From positions 1-42,102 of the forward strand of contig CAYJJS010000012.1 of the NCBI GenBank assembly GCA_964370645.1: DNA of 42,102 bases, given 5' to 3'. Source of the stretch: CAMQRS01 sp964370645 (GTDB lineage: Bacteria > Bacillota_I > Bacilli_A > Erysipelotrichales > Erysipelotrichaceae). Of this stretch, positions 27,714 through 36,045 are shown piece by piece; the first letter of the stretch is position 1; the number at the start of each line of letters is the position of its first letter. Position numbers and translations under genes: made by a program. The notes beneath the pieces are model-generated. The model had not been told where the DNA came from and did not search any database. It worked only from the letters and a program-made list of their open reading frames with translations.

Positions 27714-29193
27714 CATTAGATTGTATTGTATCAATAAATTTTTTAACCAATTTATCAGCTTCAATAAGGTTTGTTGTTTTACCTAAAATATATCCTGGTT
27801 TCATTTTTTCACCATGAAATTCACTTCCTGCACTCACATGTAGCTTGTACTGTTTTACTTTTGTAAGAAGCAATGAAATATCTTCCTTATCATGATAAGG
27901 AGTAAACACTTCAATAGCATCTATTTTTTCCTGACAGATTTGATCGAATAATATTTCTGTCTTAGAAAAAGTACGATATGGATGTGCTAAACACACTTTT
28001 CCATTACTTGCATGAATCAAATCCATCATATCTCTAGCATTTGGATGAATTAATTTAACATATGCAACTTTTCCTTCGCTAAAGTAATCGTTTATAAAAT
28101 GTTTCATTGGTGCATTACTCTTATCTCCAACAAAATATTCCTGTAAACATGGTTCTTGTGCAAACATTGGATTGTTTAAAACATAATTTGCTATCATCTC
28201 TGATGTAGCAACATTGAAACGGTTTTTACCAACCAGTTCCTCTACATCAATTTGCAATCCTGTCGCTTCTTCCAACAGCATAATTTTACGCAAACTTACA
28301 GCTTTCTCTTTTGCTAAATTCTCATTTTCGATTTGCATGAATCGCTCTTCATTACAATTCATTCCATATCCCAACAATCGAATTTGTACACCTTCATACA
28401 TACAGTCAATGCTAATCCCTGAAATATACGTAACACCGTATAATGGTGCTAATTTTTTCGCTACATTATTTGCTTTTACACTATTATGATCACAAATAGA
28501 AAGCACTTCTACTCCTGCATCTTTTGCCATTTTCAACAATTCTTCAACCATGTGCTCACCATCGTGAGAAAAAGTAGAACAAACATGCAAGTCGTATTTA
28601 TTATACTTTACACTGCTCACTTCTTCACTTTCTTGTATTAGCTCGTTTTTTTTAATATCTTCACTTTGTACTTTCAATACAACGACTTTGGTTTGCAATA
28701 TAAAATCAATCCAACTTCTATGCTTTGGATCAATGATCACAATTAGTGCGTTTACAGCGATAAAAATACCTAGTGCAATATAACCCAGGAAATAAAACAA
28801 CAATAAATAAGGAATGGCGAACCCTATCAATTGTCGAATCATTACTATGAAAACATTTGCCTCTTTATTCTTATTACTAATCACCTTTAAACTCATTGCG
28901 ATTTTCCCAAAAGTTTGTCCTCTAAAGAACACCGGTAACATAGTATTAATACACAATATTGAAATAATTAATAATATATCAACAATAATTTCCAAACTAT
29001 GGTAATCAGAAAACGACATATTTCCTGCCATTAAAAATATAATTGCGATATCCCATGCATATATAAAACACAACATTGCAGTAATATCACCTAAAAAAGA
29101 CACTCCTCTTATAAAAAGGTCTTTATATCCCATATTTTTTACAACATAGTAGCTAGTGTTCTTTTTTTTCATTGGTTTGTTATTCCCTGTCAT
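27697..29193 (-). CDS. RDD membrane domain fused to a divergent PHP phosphoesterase-like domain
   Basis: 498 residues. Residues about 20-170 are an RDD domain with 3-4 membrane helices ending in the typical DPKHRSWID. Residues about 198-470 are a PHP domain starting DLHVCSTFSHDG. Kept metal-site residues include H203, the Asp of SHDG, D235/H236 (CDHNS), H404 (LAHPYR) and H460 (SEFHG). Several expected ligands are changed: the second His of HxH is C205, the Glu of GIEI is S261, and the His of the IHxLGY-type motif is R272. The protein may be an inactive or altered-metal relative of 3',5'-phosphoesterases. The start at 29193 follows GAGAGGT; the in-frame ATG at 29214 overlaps the promoter -10. 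It lies downstream of the two-component genes. Confidence 0.85.
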   Translation of the reverse strand: MTGNNKPMKKKNTSYYVVKNMGYKDLFIRGVSFLGDITAMLCFIYAWDIAIIFLMAGNMSFSDYHSLEIIVDILLIISILCINTMLPVFFRGQTFGKIAMSLKVISNKNKEANVFIVMIRQLIGFAIPYLLLFYFLGYIALGIFIAVNALIVIIDPKHRSWIDFILQTKVVVLKVQSEDIKKNELIQESEEVSSVKYNKYDLHVCSTFSHDGEHMVEELLKMAKDAGVEVLSICDHNSVKANNVAKKLAPLYGVTYISGISIDCMYEGVQIRLLGYGMNCNEERFMQIENENLAKEKAVSLRKIMLLEEATGLQIDVEELVGKNRFNVATSEMIANYVLNNPMFAQEPCLQEYFVGDKSNAPMKHFINDYFSEGKVAYVKLIHPNARDMMDLIHASNGKVCLAHPYRTFSKTEILFDQICQEKIDAIEVFTPYHDKEDISLLLTKVKQYKLHVSAGSEFHGEKMKPGYILGKTTNLIEADKLVKKFIDTIQSNENRTQ

Positions 29194-29212
29194 ACTATAC
29201 CTCTCTTGAAAC

Positions 29213-29218
29213 ATTATA
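29213..29218 (-). promoter_or_regulatory. Extended -10 promoter of the RDD-PHP gene
   Basis: TGCTATAAT on the minus strand (TATAAT at 29213-29218), about 20 bases before the chosen start. It rules against the upstream ATG at 29214, which it overlaps. Confidence 0.6.
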
Positions 29219-29239
29219 GCATGAATTAAGGTTTTTTTA

Positions 29240-30706
29240 TCATTTATTTATCTCTAGATAAAAATAAAATGTTGTTCCTTCTTGTTTGGTTGATCGCACA
29301 CCATATTCTGCACGGTGCATCTCTAATATTGATTGCACAATGCTCAATCCTAACCCTGTACCAATTTGCGCACGCATATGTGGGTTCTTAGATTTATAAT
29401 ATCGTTGCCACACATGATCTAGCTGTTCTTCTTCAATTCCTTCACCATGATCCTCTATTTCAATTAAAACACGATCATCTACTTTGGTTTGAGATAAAAT
29501 GACAATTTTATCCTCTCCTGCATAATTAATTGCATTCACAAGGAGGTTGTAAATGACTTGATTAATTTTAATCACATCTACACGCACATAAATTTCTTCA
29601 TCACACTGTACTTGTATTTGATAACCTTCACTTTTCAATAACGTTTGTACACGAAGCGCTATTTCTTTCAACAACTTTGTTAAATTACAATCTTCAACAT
29701 GCATTTCATGCATAGAAGATTGTAGTTTTGATAAATCTAGAATATCATTCACCAAACTTGTTAACCTTGCGCATTCATCAATAATTACTTGTACATTTTC
29801 AGGCGTATTTTCTCCAGGTATATCACGCATCATTTCACTATATCCTCCAATCATTGTTAGTGGAGTACGTAAATCATGAGACATATTCGCAATCAATTCT
29901 CTGCGTTGTTGCTCTACCTTACCTAGCTCTTCACGCGTGTGATTTAAGGTTACATTCAGCTCAGAAATTTCACGATATCCTTCACCTTCAAACTCAATGC
30001 TATAATCCCCTGTTGCCAGTTTTTTTGCACTCTCATTAATTTTAATAATTGGTGCTGAAATTCTTTGCGCCATAATGAAAGCAACCAACATCCCAGCGAT
30101 TAGAAAAATCGCGCTAACAATCAATAATTGTACTTGTAAAGTGTTCACAATTTCACCCACTAGTGTAATATTTGAGCTAACCATCACAAGATACTCTTTG
30201 TTTGCCACTTCACTAATTTCAGTGATTGTAAGTGATTTTACTTCACTTTGAAAGTGATTAATATCAAGACGGTTTGCATTATCTACACCACCATTTAATA
30301 TAGGTTGAAACTGTAGTGACTCACGTATCGTTACACTACTTCCACCCTCTTCCAATGCTTTATCATATAAATTATCGACTTCATTTTCAGTCAACTTCAA
30401 AAATCCACACGTACCTGAAGACTCACTATTTTCATAATATATTTGGTTTTCTAAATCTACAATACGAACGCAGTAATCACTATTTTCTACTAACTCATCA
30501 ATATAAAGTTCCAGTTCTTCAGACTCCACATTATCACTTATAAAACTTGAGACCTCTTTAATTTCTTGGGTTTTCATAAACTCATAAAAATCATTTAAAA
30601 ACACAATTTGAAACAACCAAAGAAGTGCTATAAATCCAGCACCTATTGCAAATATATATAAGAATATCTTATATCTTATACTCAACTTAGATAATCTATT
30701 CTTCAA
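29240..30706 (-). CDS. Sensor histidine kinase with extracytoplasmic domain
   Basis: About 488 residues from a TTG start. A membrane helix near the N-terminus, an outside sensor domain of about 150 residues, a second helix (about 193-214), HAMP, HisKA with phospho-accepting H277 in ANMSHDLRTP, and HATPase_c with DHGEGIEEE and GTGLGLSIV. It pairs with the response regulator just upstream, overlapping it by 11 bases if TTG at 30706 is used; an ATG at 30754 would overlap by 59 bases and lacks a ribosome site. Signal unknown. Confidence 0.9.
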   Translation of the reverse strand: MKNRLSKLSIRYKIFLYIFAIGAGFIALLWLFQIVFLNDFYEFMKTQEIKEVSSFISDNVESEELELYIDELVENSDYCVRIVDLENQIYYENSESSGTCGFLKLTENEVDNLYDKALEEGGSSVTIRESLQFQPILNGGVDNANRLDINHFQSEVKSLTITEISEVANKEYLVMVSSNITLVGEIVNTLQVQLLIVSAIFLIAGMLVAFIMAQRISAPIIKINESAKKLATGDYSIEFEGEGYREISELNVTLNHTREELGKVEQQRRELIANMSHDLRTPLTMIGGYSEMMRDIPGENTPENVQVIIDECARLTSLVNDILDLSKLQSSMHEMHVEDCNLTKLLKEIALRVQTLLKSEGYQIQVQCDEEIYVRVDVIKINQVIYNLLVNAINYAGEDKIVILSQTKVDDRVLIEIEDHGEGIEEEQLDHVWQRYYKSKNPHMRAQIGTGLGLSIVQSILEMHRAEYGVRSTKQEGTTFYFYLEINK

Positions 30707-31358
30707 AACGATACCCCACTCCACGTATAGTAACAATGTGACTAGCGTATTCATTCAAGTGTTTTCTCAATAATTTAATATGTGTATCTAAAGTTCTTTC
30801 ATCACCATAAAAGTCATATCCCCAAACTTCTTCTAGAAGCATATCTCTAGTAAGTGCTATATTTTTATTTTTCACTAAATACAACAGCAATTCAAATTCT
30901 TTCAATGACAAATCAATTCTTTGGTTTTTCACATGTACAATTCTAGCTTTATAATCAAGTGTAAGTTCTCCCAGTATATATACATCTCTCTCATCTTTAT
31001 GTAGGCGTTTTAAAATTGCATTCACACGCATCATCAATTCTTTTGGAGAAAAAGGTTTTACTACATAATCATCTATCCCCAATTCAAAACCATGTAACTT
31101 ATCATATTCTTCACCTCTTGCCGACAACATGATGACAGGTATTGATTTAATCTTAAAAATTTCTTTACAGGCACTAAACCCATCTAACTCAGGCATCATA
31201 ACATCCATGATAATTAAGTCGAAATCTTGCCTATTTACTTGTTCAATTGCGATTGTACCATTACCTGCTTCCACGACTTCATGTCCCTCAAACAATGCAT
31301 ATTTTTTTACTACTTCACGAATGTTTTTTTCATCATCCACTATCAATAATTTTGCCAT
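30696..31358 (-). CDS. OmpR/PhoB-family response regulator
   Basis: 220 residues. Receiver domain with D8/D9, phospho-acceptor D52 (IIMDVMMPE) and K102 region (VVKPFSP), then a winged-helix DNA-binding domain (about 125-220) with TRDMLLEEVWGYDFYGDERTLDTHI split across the recognition region. AGAGGTG precedes the start. It forms a two-component system with the overlapping kinase gene. Confidence 0.95.
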   Translation of the reverse strand: MAKLLIVDDEKNIREVVKKYALFEGHEVVEAGNGTIAIEQVNRQDFDLIIMDVMMPELDGFSACKEIFKIKSIPVIMLSARGEEYDKLHGFELGIDDYVVKPFSPKELMMRVNAILKRLHKDERDVYILGELTLDYKARIVHVKNQRIDLSLKEFELLLYLVKNKNIALTRDMLLEEVWGYDFYGDERTLDTHIKLLRKHLNEYASHIVTIRGVGYRFEE

Positions 31359-31419
31359 ACTATCACCTCTTTATTCATTTTACCATACACGATATTTCCT
31401 TATGTGATATTCTTGTGAA

Positions 31420-31719
31420 CTAATCAACACACCACCTATACCTTTTCATATCTACTTTATCTTTCTCAATGATAATACCTTCTGCTTCCAACCGCTCTCT
31501 TTGTGTAGCAAATGAAGCAGCAAGCTTCCCATTACTATATAACACACGATGACATGGATATTTACCATAAAAATTAGCATTCGACAAAACTTGTCCCACA
31601 CGCCTTGATTGTTTCTCAAAACCCGAAAGTTGTGCTATTTGTTTATAGCTTGCAACCTTCCCTTCTGGTATTTCTGATACAATGGACAATATTAAAAAAC
31701 TAAATTCATCTCGATTCAT
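31420..31719 (-). CDS. MGMT-family DNA-binding protein with intact PCHR site
   Basis: 99 residues, the helical C-terminal DNA-binding domain of O6-alkylguanine-DNA alkyltransferase without the N-terminal domain. The active-site motif PCHRV is intact (C56), unlike alkyltransferase-like (ATL) proteins, where Cys is replaced, often by Trp. The helix VASYKQIAQLSG and RRVGQVLSN are typical. The start at 31719 is six bases from AGAGGTG. Whether it repairs alkylated DNA or acts as a lesion-binding protein cannot be told from sequence. Confidence 0.85.
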   Translation of the reverse strand: MNRDEFSFLILSIVSEIPEGKVASYKQIAQLSGFEKQSRRVGQVLSNANFYGKYPCHRVLYSNGKLAASFATQRERLEAEGIIIEKDKVDMKRYRWCVD

Positions 31720-31738
31720 CACAATCACCTCTATATGT

Positions 31739-31744
31739 ATTGTA
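31739..31744 (-). promoter_or_regulatory. Possible extended -10 promoter of the MGMT-family gene
   Basis: TTATGATACAAT on the minus strand, with TACAAT at 31739-31744 and the TG element. The same string occurs before nadK. No good -35. Confidence 0.45.
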
Positions 31745-31754
31745 TCATAAAAAA

Positions 31755-31771
31755 AAGAGCAAAACGCTCTT
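31755..31771 (-). terminator. Terminator of pst-phoU
   Basis: A 6-bp GC-containing stem AAGAGC/GCTCTT with a 5-base loop and eight Ts after it on the minus strand. It overlaps the phoU stop codon. Confidence 0.9.
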
Positions 31772-32405
31772 AATCAAATTCGTATTGTACTCCTTTTTGA
31801 AGATACACTACATGTTCACATATATTAATTGTATGATCTTTTGTTCTGTTCACATTACGAAGCAATTCAGCTAAGTAAAACGCTTGTTTTTTCGTGACTG
31901 TTTCACTCTCAATCATACGATCTTTAAAAGCTCTCACTTTCGCAATAATCTCCTTATTTTTTTCTGGAATTGAGAACGCAATATTCAAATCTCTATTTTT
32001 ATAAGATTCGATTGCATTTTCAAGCATTTCAATCGCGTTTTCCTCTAATTCAACTACCATATCCATTAACGTATCTTCTTCCACATCGCGATCTTTGATA
32101 ATAAATGATGCAAATGTTTTTGCATAATCACCAATACGTTCCAGTTCAGAAGCTACTTTAATCGCTACAATAGTTCTTCTCAAGTCAGTAGCAAGAGGAC
32201 TTAATAATGCAAATTCTGCGATTGCCAAGTTATTAATTTCTTCTTCCATGCGGTTTACATGATCGTCCTTCTTAATGATAGATAATGCAATCTCTTTATC
32301 CTTTTTTTGAATTGTTTCAACAACTTTTTTGTGTTGTTTAATAACTAATGTAGCCATTTCATATACTGTATTCTCTAAATTGTCTAATGATTGATCAATG
32401 TTCAT
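31770..32405 (-). CDS. phoU: Phosphate transport system regulator PhoU
   Basis: 211 residues, two related three-helix bundles. The motifs around LATDLRRTIVAIKVASELERIGDYAKTFA show the conserved metal-binding and helix face of PhoU. It links the Pst transporter to the phosphate-sensing two-component system and dampens phosphate uptake. It lies nine bases after pstB, with TAGGAG before the start, as the last gene of the pst operon. Confidence 0.96.
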   Translation of the reverse strand: MNIDQSLDNLENTVYEMATLVIKQHKKVVETIQKKDKEIALSIIKKDDHVNRMEEEINNLAIAEFALLSPLATDLRRTIVAIKVASELERIGDYAKTFASFIIKDRDVEEDTLMDMVVELEENAIEMLENAIESYKNRDLNIAFSIPEKNKEIIAKVRAFKDRMIESETVTKKQAFYLAELLRNVNRTKDHTINICEHVVYLQKGVQYEFD

Positions 32406-32414
32406 TTTGTTCTC

Positions 32415-33176
32415 CTATCCGAATCTTCCTGTTATGTAATCTTCTGTCTTTTTATTCTTTGGTTTTGAGAATAATTCTAATGTAGATGAAAATTCAATTA
32501 CTTCTCCCATTAAGAAGAATGCAGTATCATCACTAATTCTACTTGCTTGTTGCATAGAGTGTGTCACGATTAAAATCGTATAATCTTTTTTCAATTCCTC
32601 AATTAAATCTTCTATTTTCTTTGTTGCGATTGGATCTAATGCACTAGTTGGCTCATCCATTAAAATAACATCTGGTTTCATCGCAATCGTTCTTGCAATA
32701 CAAAGTCTTTGTTGTTGTCCCCCTGACAGTCCTAACGCACTTTTATTCAATCGATCACTAACTTCATCCCATAATGCTGCTTGCTTTAATGACGTTTCCA
32801 CTAACGCATCCAATACTTTCTTATCTTTAATACCTTGGCATCTTGGCCCATATGCAATATTATCATAAATACTTAATGGGAATGGATTCGGTTTTTGAAA
32901 CACCATCCCTACTTTCGTACGTAATCCAATAACATCGATTTGTGAAGACAATAAATCTTCTCCTTGAAAATCAATTTCTCCTTTTACTTTCACTGTATCG
33001 ATTAAATCGTTCATACGATTCAATGTACGTAGAAAGGTAGATTTCCCACACCCTGATGGTCCGATAAGAGCAGTAACTCTTTTTTCTTTTATTTCTAAAT
33101 TAATATTTTTAAGAGCTTGAAAGTCTCCGTAAAATAAATTAAAATCCTTAACACTAAATTTGATATCTGCTGACAT
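32415..33176 (-). CDS. pstB: Phosphate ABC transporter ATP-binding protein
   Basis: 253 residues. Walker A GPSGCGKST, the signature LSGGQQQRLCIARTIA, Walker B VILMDEPTSALDP and VTHSMQQASRISD are all intact and characteristic of PstB. It powers PstCA. AGGAG precedes the start, nine bases after pstA. Confidence 0.98.
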   Translation of the reverse strand: MSADIKFSVKDFNLFYGDFQALKNINLEIKEKRVTALIGPSGCGKSTFLRTLNRMNDLIDTVKVKGEIDFQGEDLLSSQIDVIGLRTKVGMVFQKPNPFPLSIYDNIAYGPRCQGIKDKKVLDALVETSLKQAALWDEVSDRLNKSALGLSGGQQQRLCIARTIAMKPDVILMDEPTSALDPIATKKIEDLIEELKKDYTILIVTHSMQQASRISDDTAFFLMGEVIEFSSTLELFSKPKNKKTEDYITGRFG

Positions 33177-33185
33177 GTACTTCTC

Positions 33186-34028
33186 CTATTTTCTAACTAA
33201 TTTACTTGCAACTAGTTTTGTTATTAAATTTAAGATAACGACTATAATAATTAATATTGACGCCGTTGCATAAGCTTGTGCGGTAGATTCAGCTCCAATC
33301 CCCTCACTAGCTAAGAAATATAAATGCGTAGTTAATGTTCTACTTGATGAATAAATACCTTCCGGCATATAGTATACCATTCCCGCTGTTAATAAAAGTG
33401 GTGCACTCTCTGAAACAATTCTACCCATTCCTAAAATAATAGCTGTAATAATACTTCCCATACAACTTGGTAAAATGATTTTAAAAATTGTTTGCACTTT
33501 ACTTGCCCCAACTCCATATGATGCTTCACGTAAATCATTTGGTATTGTTTTCAAAGCCTCTTCGATTGTTTTGATTAAAATTGGCAAAATCATTATCGAT
33601 AACGTCAACGAACCAGATAAAATAGAATATCCATTTGTGAATCCAGATAATGTTGTTACAAACAACGAGAATCCAAACAATCCATACACAATACTTGGCA
33701 CACTTACAAGTCCATCAATCGCAAAACGCAATACCATTGTAACACGATTTTCTTTTGAATATTCATTCAAATAAATTGCACCCAAAATACTAATTGGTGT
33801 CGCAATCAACAATGTTAACACAACAATATATAATGTTCCAATGATCATTGGTAAAATTCCACTCTCATCTGATGTTACACTATATTCATTTGTTAAAAAC
33901 CCTAAACTAATATGTGAAATACCCTGTGTTAAAATATAAAACAATATGAAACAAAGTGCTGCTACACAAATAAATGCAGACAATCCAATAAAGAAATATT
34001 GAATACTATCTTTTACTTTTCTATTCAT
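33186..34028 (-). CDS. pstA: Phosphate ABC transporter permease PstA
   Basis: 280 residues, about six membrane helices. The permease loop DLREASYGVGASKVQTIFKIILPS is the EAA-type coupling motif, and SVPSIVYGLFGFSLF is typical for PstA. The start overlaps the pstC stop by one base (TAATG), with GAGGAG upstream. It forms the membrane channel with PstC. Confidence 0.97.
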   Translation of the reverse strand: MNRKVKDSIQYFFIGLSAFICVAALCFILFYILTQGISHISLGFLTNEYSVTSDESGILPMIIGTLYIVVLTLLIATPISILGAIYLNEYSKENRVTMVLRFAIDGLVSVPSIVYGLFGFSLFVTTLSGFTNGYSILSGSLTLSIMILPILIKTIEEALKTIPNDLREASYGVGASKVQTIFKIILPSCMGSIITAIILGMGRIVSESAPLLLTAGMVYYMPEGIYSSSRTLTTHLYFLASEGIGAESTAQAYATASILIIIVVILNLITKLVASKLVRK

Positions 34029-34924
34029 TATGCGCGCACTCCTCTCTTCTTAATACGTAAGATAAATAAGTTTAAAATACTTACGAATAAAAATAATACA
34101 ACTCCTGTGGCAAATAAAGCTGCACTATGTGTCCCAGTAGCATATGCTAACTCCAATACGATATTTCCAGTAAGTGTTCTTCCCCCACTTAAATATGCTT
34201 CTGGTAAATTTAATAAATTAGGTAGTAAGTTTGAGTTCCCTGCAACTAATATGACTGCCATAGTTTCCCCCAGTGCTCTACCAATCCCTAACAAAAAAGA
34301 AGTTAGTATACCTGATTTTGCATATACAATTTTTGTTTTAAAAATCGTTTGAATTTTACTAGCACCTAATGCTAACGACCCTTCAACCACACTATTTGGC
34401 ACTGCTCGAAGTGCACTTGTCGATAAAGAAACTACAGTAGGTAGTACCATCAACGCTAATATTAATGAAGCTGTGAATAGTGTCGCACCACTGGATAAAC
34501 CAAATGTACTTTGTACAAATGGAACAACTACTGATAATCCAAAGAATCCATAAACAACACTTGGAATCGCAGCTAAGATTTCAATTACAAACAATACGAA
34601 TGCGCTAATTTTTTTAGGAGCTACCTCACTAATGTAAATTGCTGTATATAAACCAATAGGAATCCCAATAACAATAGCCAGTATCGTTGTTAGAATAGTT
34701 GCGACAATAAACCCTGCAATTCCAAATCTTGGTTCTGCAGCAGTTGGCGCCCAATCTGAACTCGTTAAGAAGCTGATGAAATCGACCTCTTGAAACAATG
34801 GCATTGCTTTTATTAAGATGAATGCTAAAATTGCAAATAATGCAACTACGGTGATAGAAGTAAACGCAAATACAATCCATTTGAAACTACTATCTAATTT
34901 TCTTTTATAATCAATTGAATTCAT
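34028..34924 (-). CDS. pstC: Phosphate ABC transporter permease PstC
   Basis: 298 residues, about six membrane helices; AAIPSVVYGFFGL and the coupling loop EGSLALGASKIQTIFKT identify PstC. The start at 34924 (MNSIDYKRKL) follows AAAGGG; an in-frame ATG at 34981 would add 19 residues but has no ribosome site. Confidence 0.96.
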   Translation of the reverse strand: MNSIDYKRKLDSSFKWIVFAFTSITVVALFAILAFILIKAMPLFQEVDFISFLTSSDWAPTAAEPRFGIAGFIVATILTTILAIVIGIPIGLYTAIYISEVAPKKISAFVLFVIEILAAIPSVVYGFFGLSVVVPFVQSTFGLSSGATLFTASLILALMVLPTVVSLSTSALRAVPNSVVEGSLALGASKIQTIFKTKIVYAKSGILTSFLLGIGRALGETMAVILVAGNSNLLPNLLNLPEAYLSGGRTLTGNIVLELAYATGTHSAALFATGVVLFLFVSILNLFILRIKKRGVRA

Positions 34925-34996
34925 AATTAACCCTTTCTTTAACATACAAACAAACAAAGACGAGCTTTGTTTGTTTTGCATATTTCTTAATGTATA

Positions 34997-35827
34997 CTAC
35001 TTAGCTTCAACAGGAATGTAGTCGTGATCTTCAATAATTGCTTTACCAGCATCAGAGAAGATGAAGTCATAGAATACTTGAGCCCCTTCGTATCCTTTTT
35101 CTACAGCCAAGTTAAATGGTCTTTGTAATTTGTAACTTCCATCTAAAATAGTTTCTACTGTTCCTTCAACACCATCTACTGTAATTGTGTTTGTTTCTTC
35201 GCTTACTCCACCTAATGAAACATAACCAATTGCATTTGGGTTACCTACAACAGTTGTTGATACTGCACCAGTTGCATTTTGAATTGATGCTGATTCTACT
35301 AATTCATCTGTTTCAAATCCAACAATTGAATCAAATGCATCACGAGTCCCTGAACCATCTTCTCTAGATACTACAGCTATTTCAGCATCTGCTCCACCAA
35401 CTTCGTTCCAGTTTGTGATTTCTCCAGTATAAATTTTGTATAAATCATCCATACTTAAGTCTTTTACTTCATTTTCTTTATTTAAGATTACTACAATTCC
35501 ATCTAATGCGATTTCTGTATAATCTAATGCTTCCATTTCTTCTTCTTTTAAATCACGGCTAGCCATTCCAACATTGAATGTACCATCCATAGCACCTTTC
35601 ATTCCTACAGAACTTCCTCCACCTTGTACAGTTACACTAGCGTCATTTTCTGCATTGAATTCTTCTGCCATAATTTCCATAAGAGGTTGTACTGAAGTAG
35701 ATCCTCCAACTGTTAATGAAATTTTATCCCCTTCAACTTCTCCACCTTCACTAGTTGTTTTACCACCACAACCAACTAAAGTAATACTTAAAACTCCACA
35801 TAATACAAAACCTAATATTTTTTTCAT
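34997..35827 (-). CDS. pstS: Phosphate-binding lipoprotein PstS
   Basis: 276 residues. Lipobox LVGC (Cys near residue 20) for membrane anchoring, then the phosphate-binding fold with GGSTSVQPLME, GGGSSVGMKG and SREDGSGTRDAF, whose Ser, Thr, Arg and Asp residues contact phosphate in this family. It delivers phosphate to PstCA. The start follows AGGAG. It is the first gene after the Pho-box promoter. Confidence 0.98.
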   Translation of the reverse strand: MKKILGFVLCGVLSITLVGCGGKTTSEGGEVEGDKISLTVGGSTSVQPLMEIMAEEFNAENDASVTVQGGGSSVGMKGAMDGTFNVGMASRDLKEEEMEALDYTEIALDGIVVILNKENEVKDLSMDDLYKIYTGEITNWNEVGGADAEIAVVSREDGSGTRDAFDSIVGFETDELVESASIQNATGAVSTTVVGNPNAIGYVSLGGVSEETNTITVDGVEGTVETILDGSYKLQRPFNLAVEKGYEGAQVFYDFIFSDAGKAIIEDHDYIPVEAK

Positions 35828-35876
35828 ATTGTTAAACTCCTTTTTCTTTTTACAACACAGTTAGAATACGACAGAA

Positions 35877-35916
35877 ATATTAATTAATTATGACATTTTT
35901 GTTAAGAAACTGTTAA
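35877..35916 (-). promoter_or_regulatory. PhoP-box promoter of the pst operon
   Basis: Minus strand: TTAACA (35911-35916), TTAACA (35900-35905), GTCATA (35889-35894) and TTAATA (35878-35883), each exactly 11 bp apart. Three match the Bacillus PhoP consensus TT(A/C/T)A(C/T)A. The second TTAACA is also 17 bases from a -10 TAATAT (35877-35882). Confidence 0.8.
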
Positions 35917-35952
35917 TTTTTCTAGCGTTTTGAAAGATTGCCGCTTATTTAT

Positions 35953-35969
35953 TTAACAAACCGTTTACA
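35953..35969 (+). promoter_or_regulatory. Second Pho-box pair in opposite orientation
   Basis: Plus strand: TTAACA (35953-35958), 5 bases, TTTACA (35964-35969), both matching the PhoP half-site. It lies about 40 bp upstream of the pst box and faces phoR. It may assist PhoP binding to the pst promoter. Confidence 0.5.
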
Positions 35970-36011
35970 TTTGCACTTATATTCATCTATTTTATTAATA
36001 CTCTTAACAAA

Positions 36012-36045
36012 AAAGATAGTCTTATTATGAAGAAAGACTATCTTT
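36012..36045 (-). terminator. phoPR terminator
   Basis: An 11-bp perfect stem (36012-36022 with 36035-36045), followed on the minus strand by a T run. The phoR stop codon lies in the loop. Confidence 0.9.

Noticed and set aside
31420..31719. Calling the MGMT-family gene an ATL protein
   Set aside because: ATL proteins lack the active-site Cys; here PCHR is intact.
34629..34880. An 83-codon minus-strand frame inside pstC
   Set aside because: Shadow of the pstC coding sequence in another frame; no start signal.
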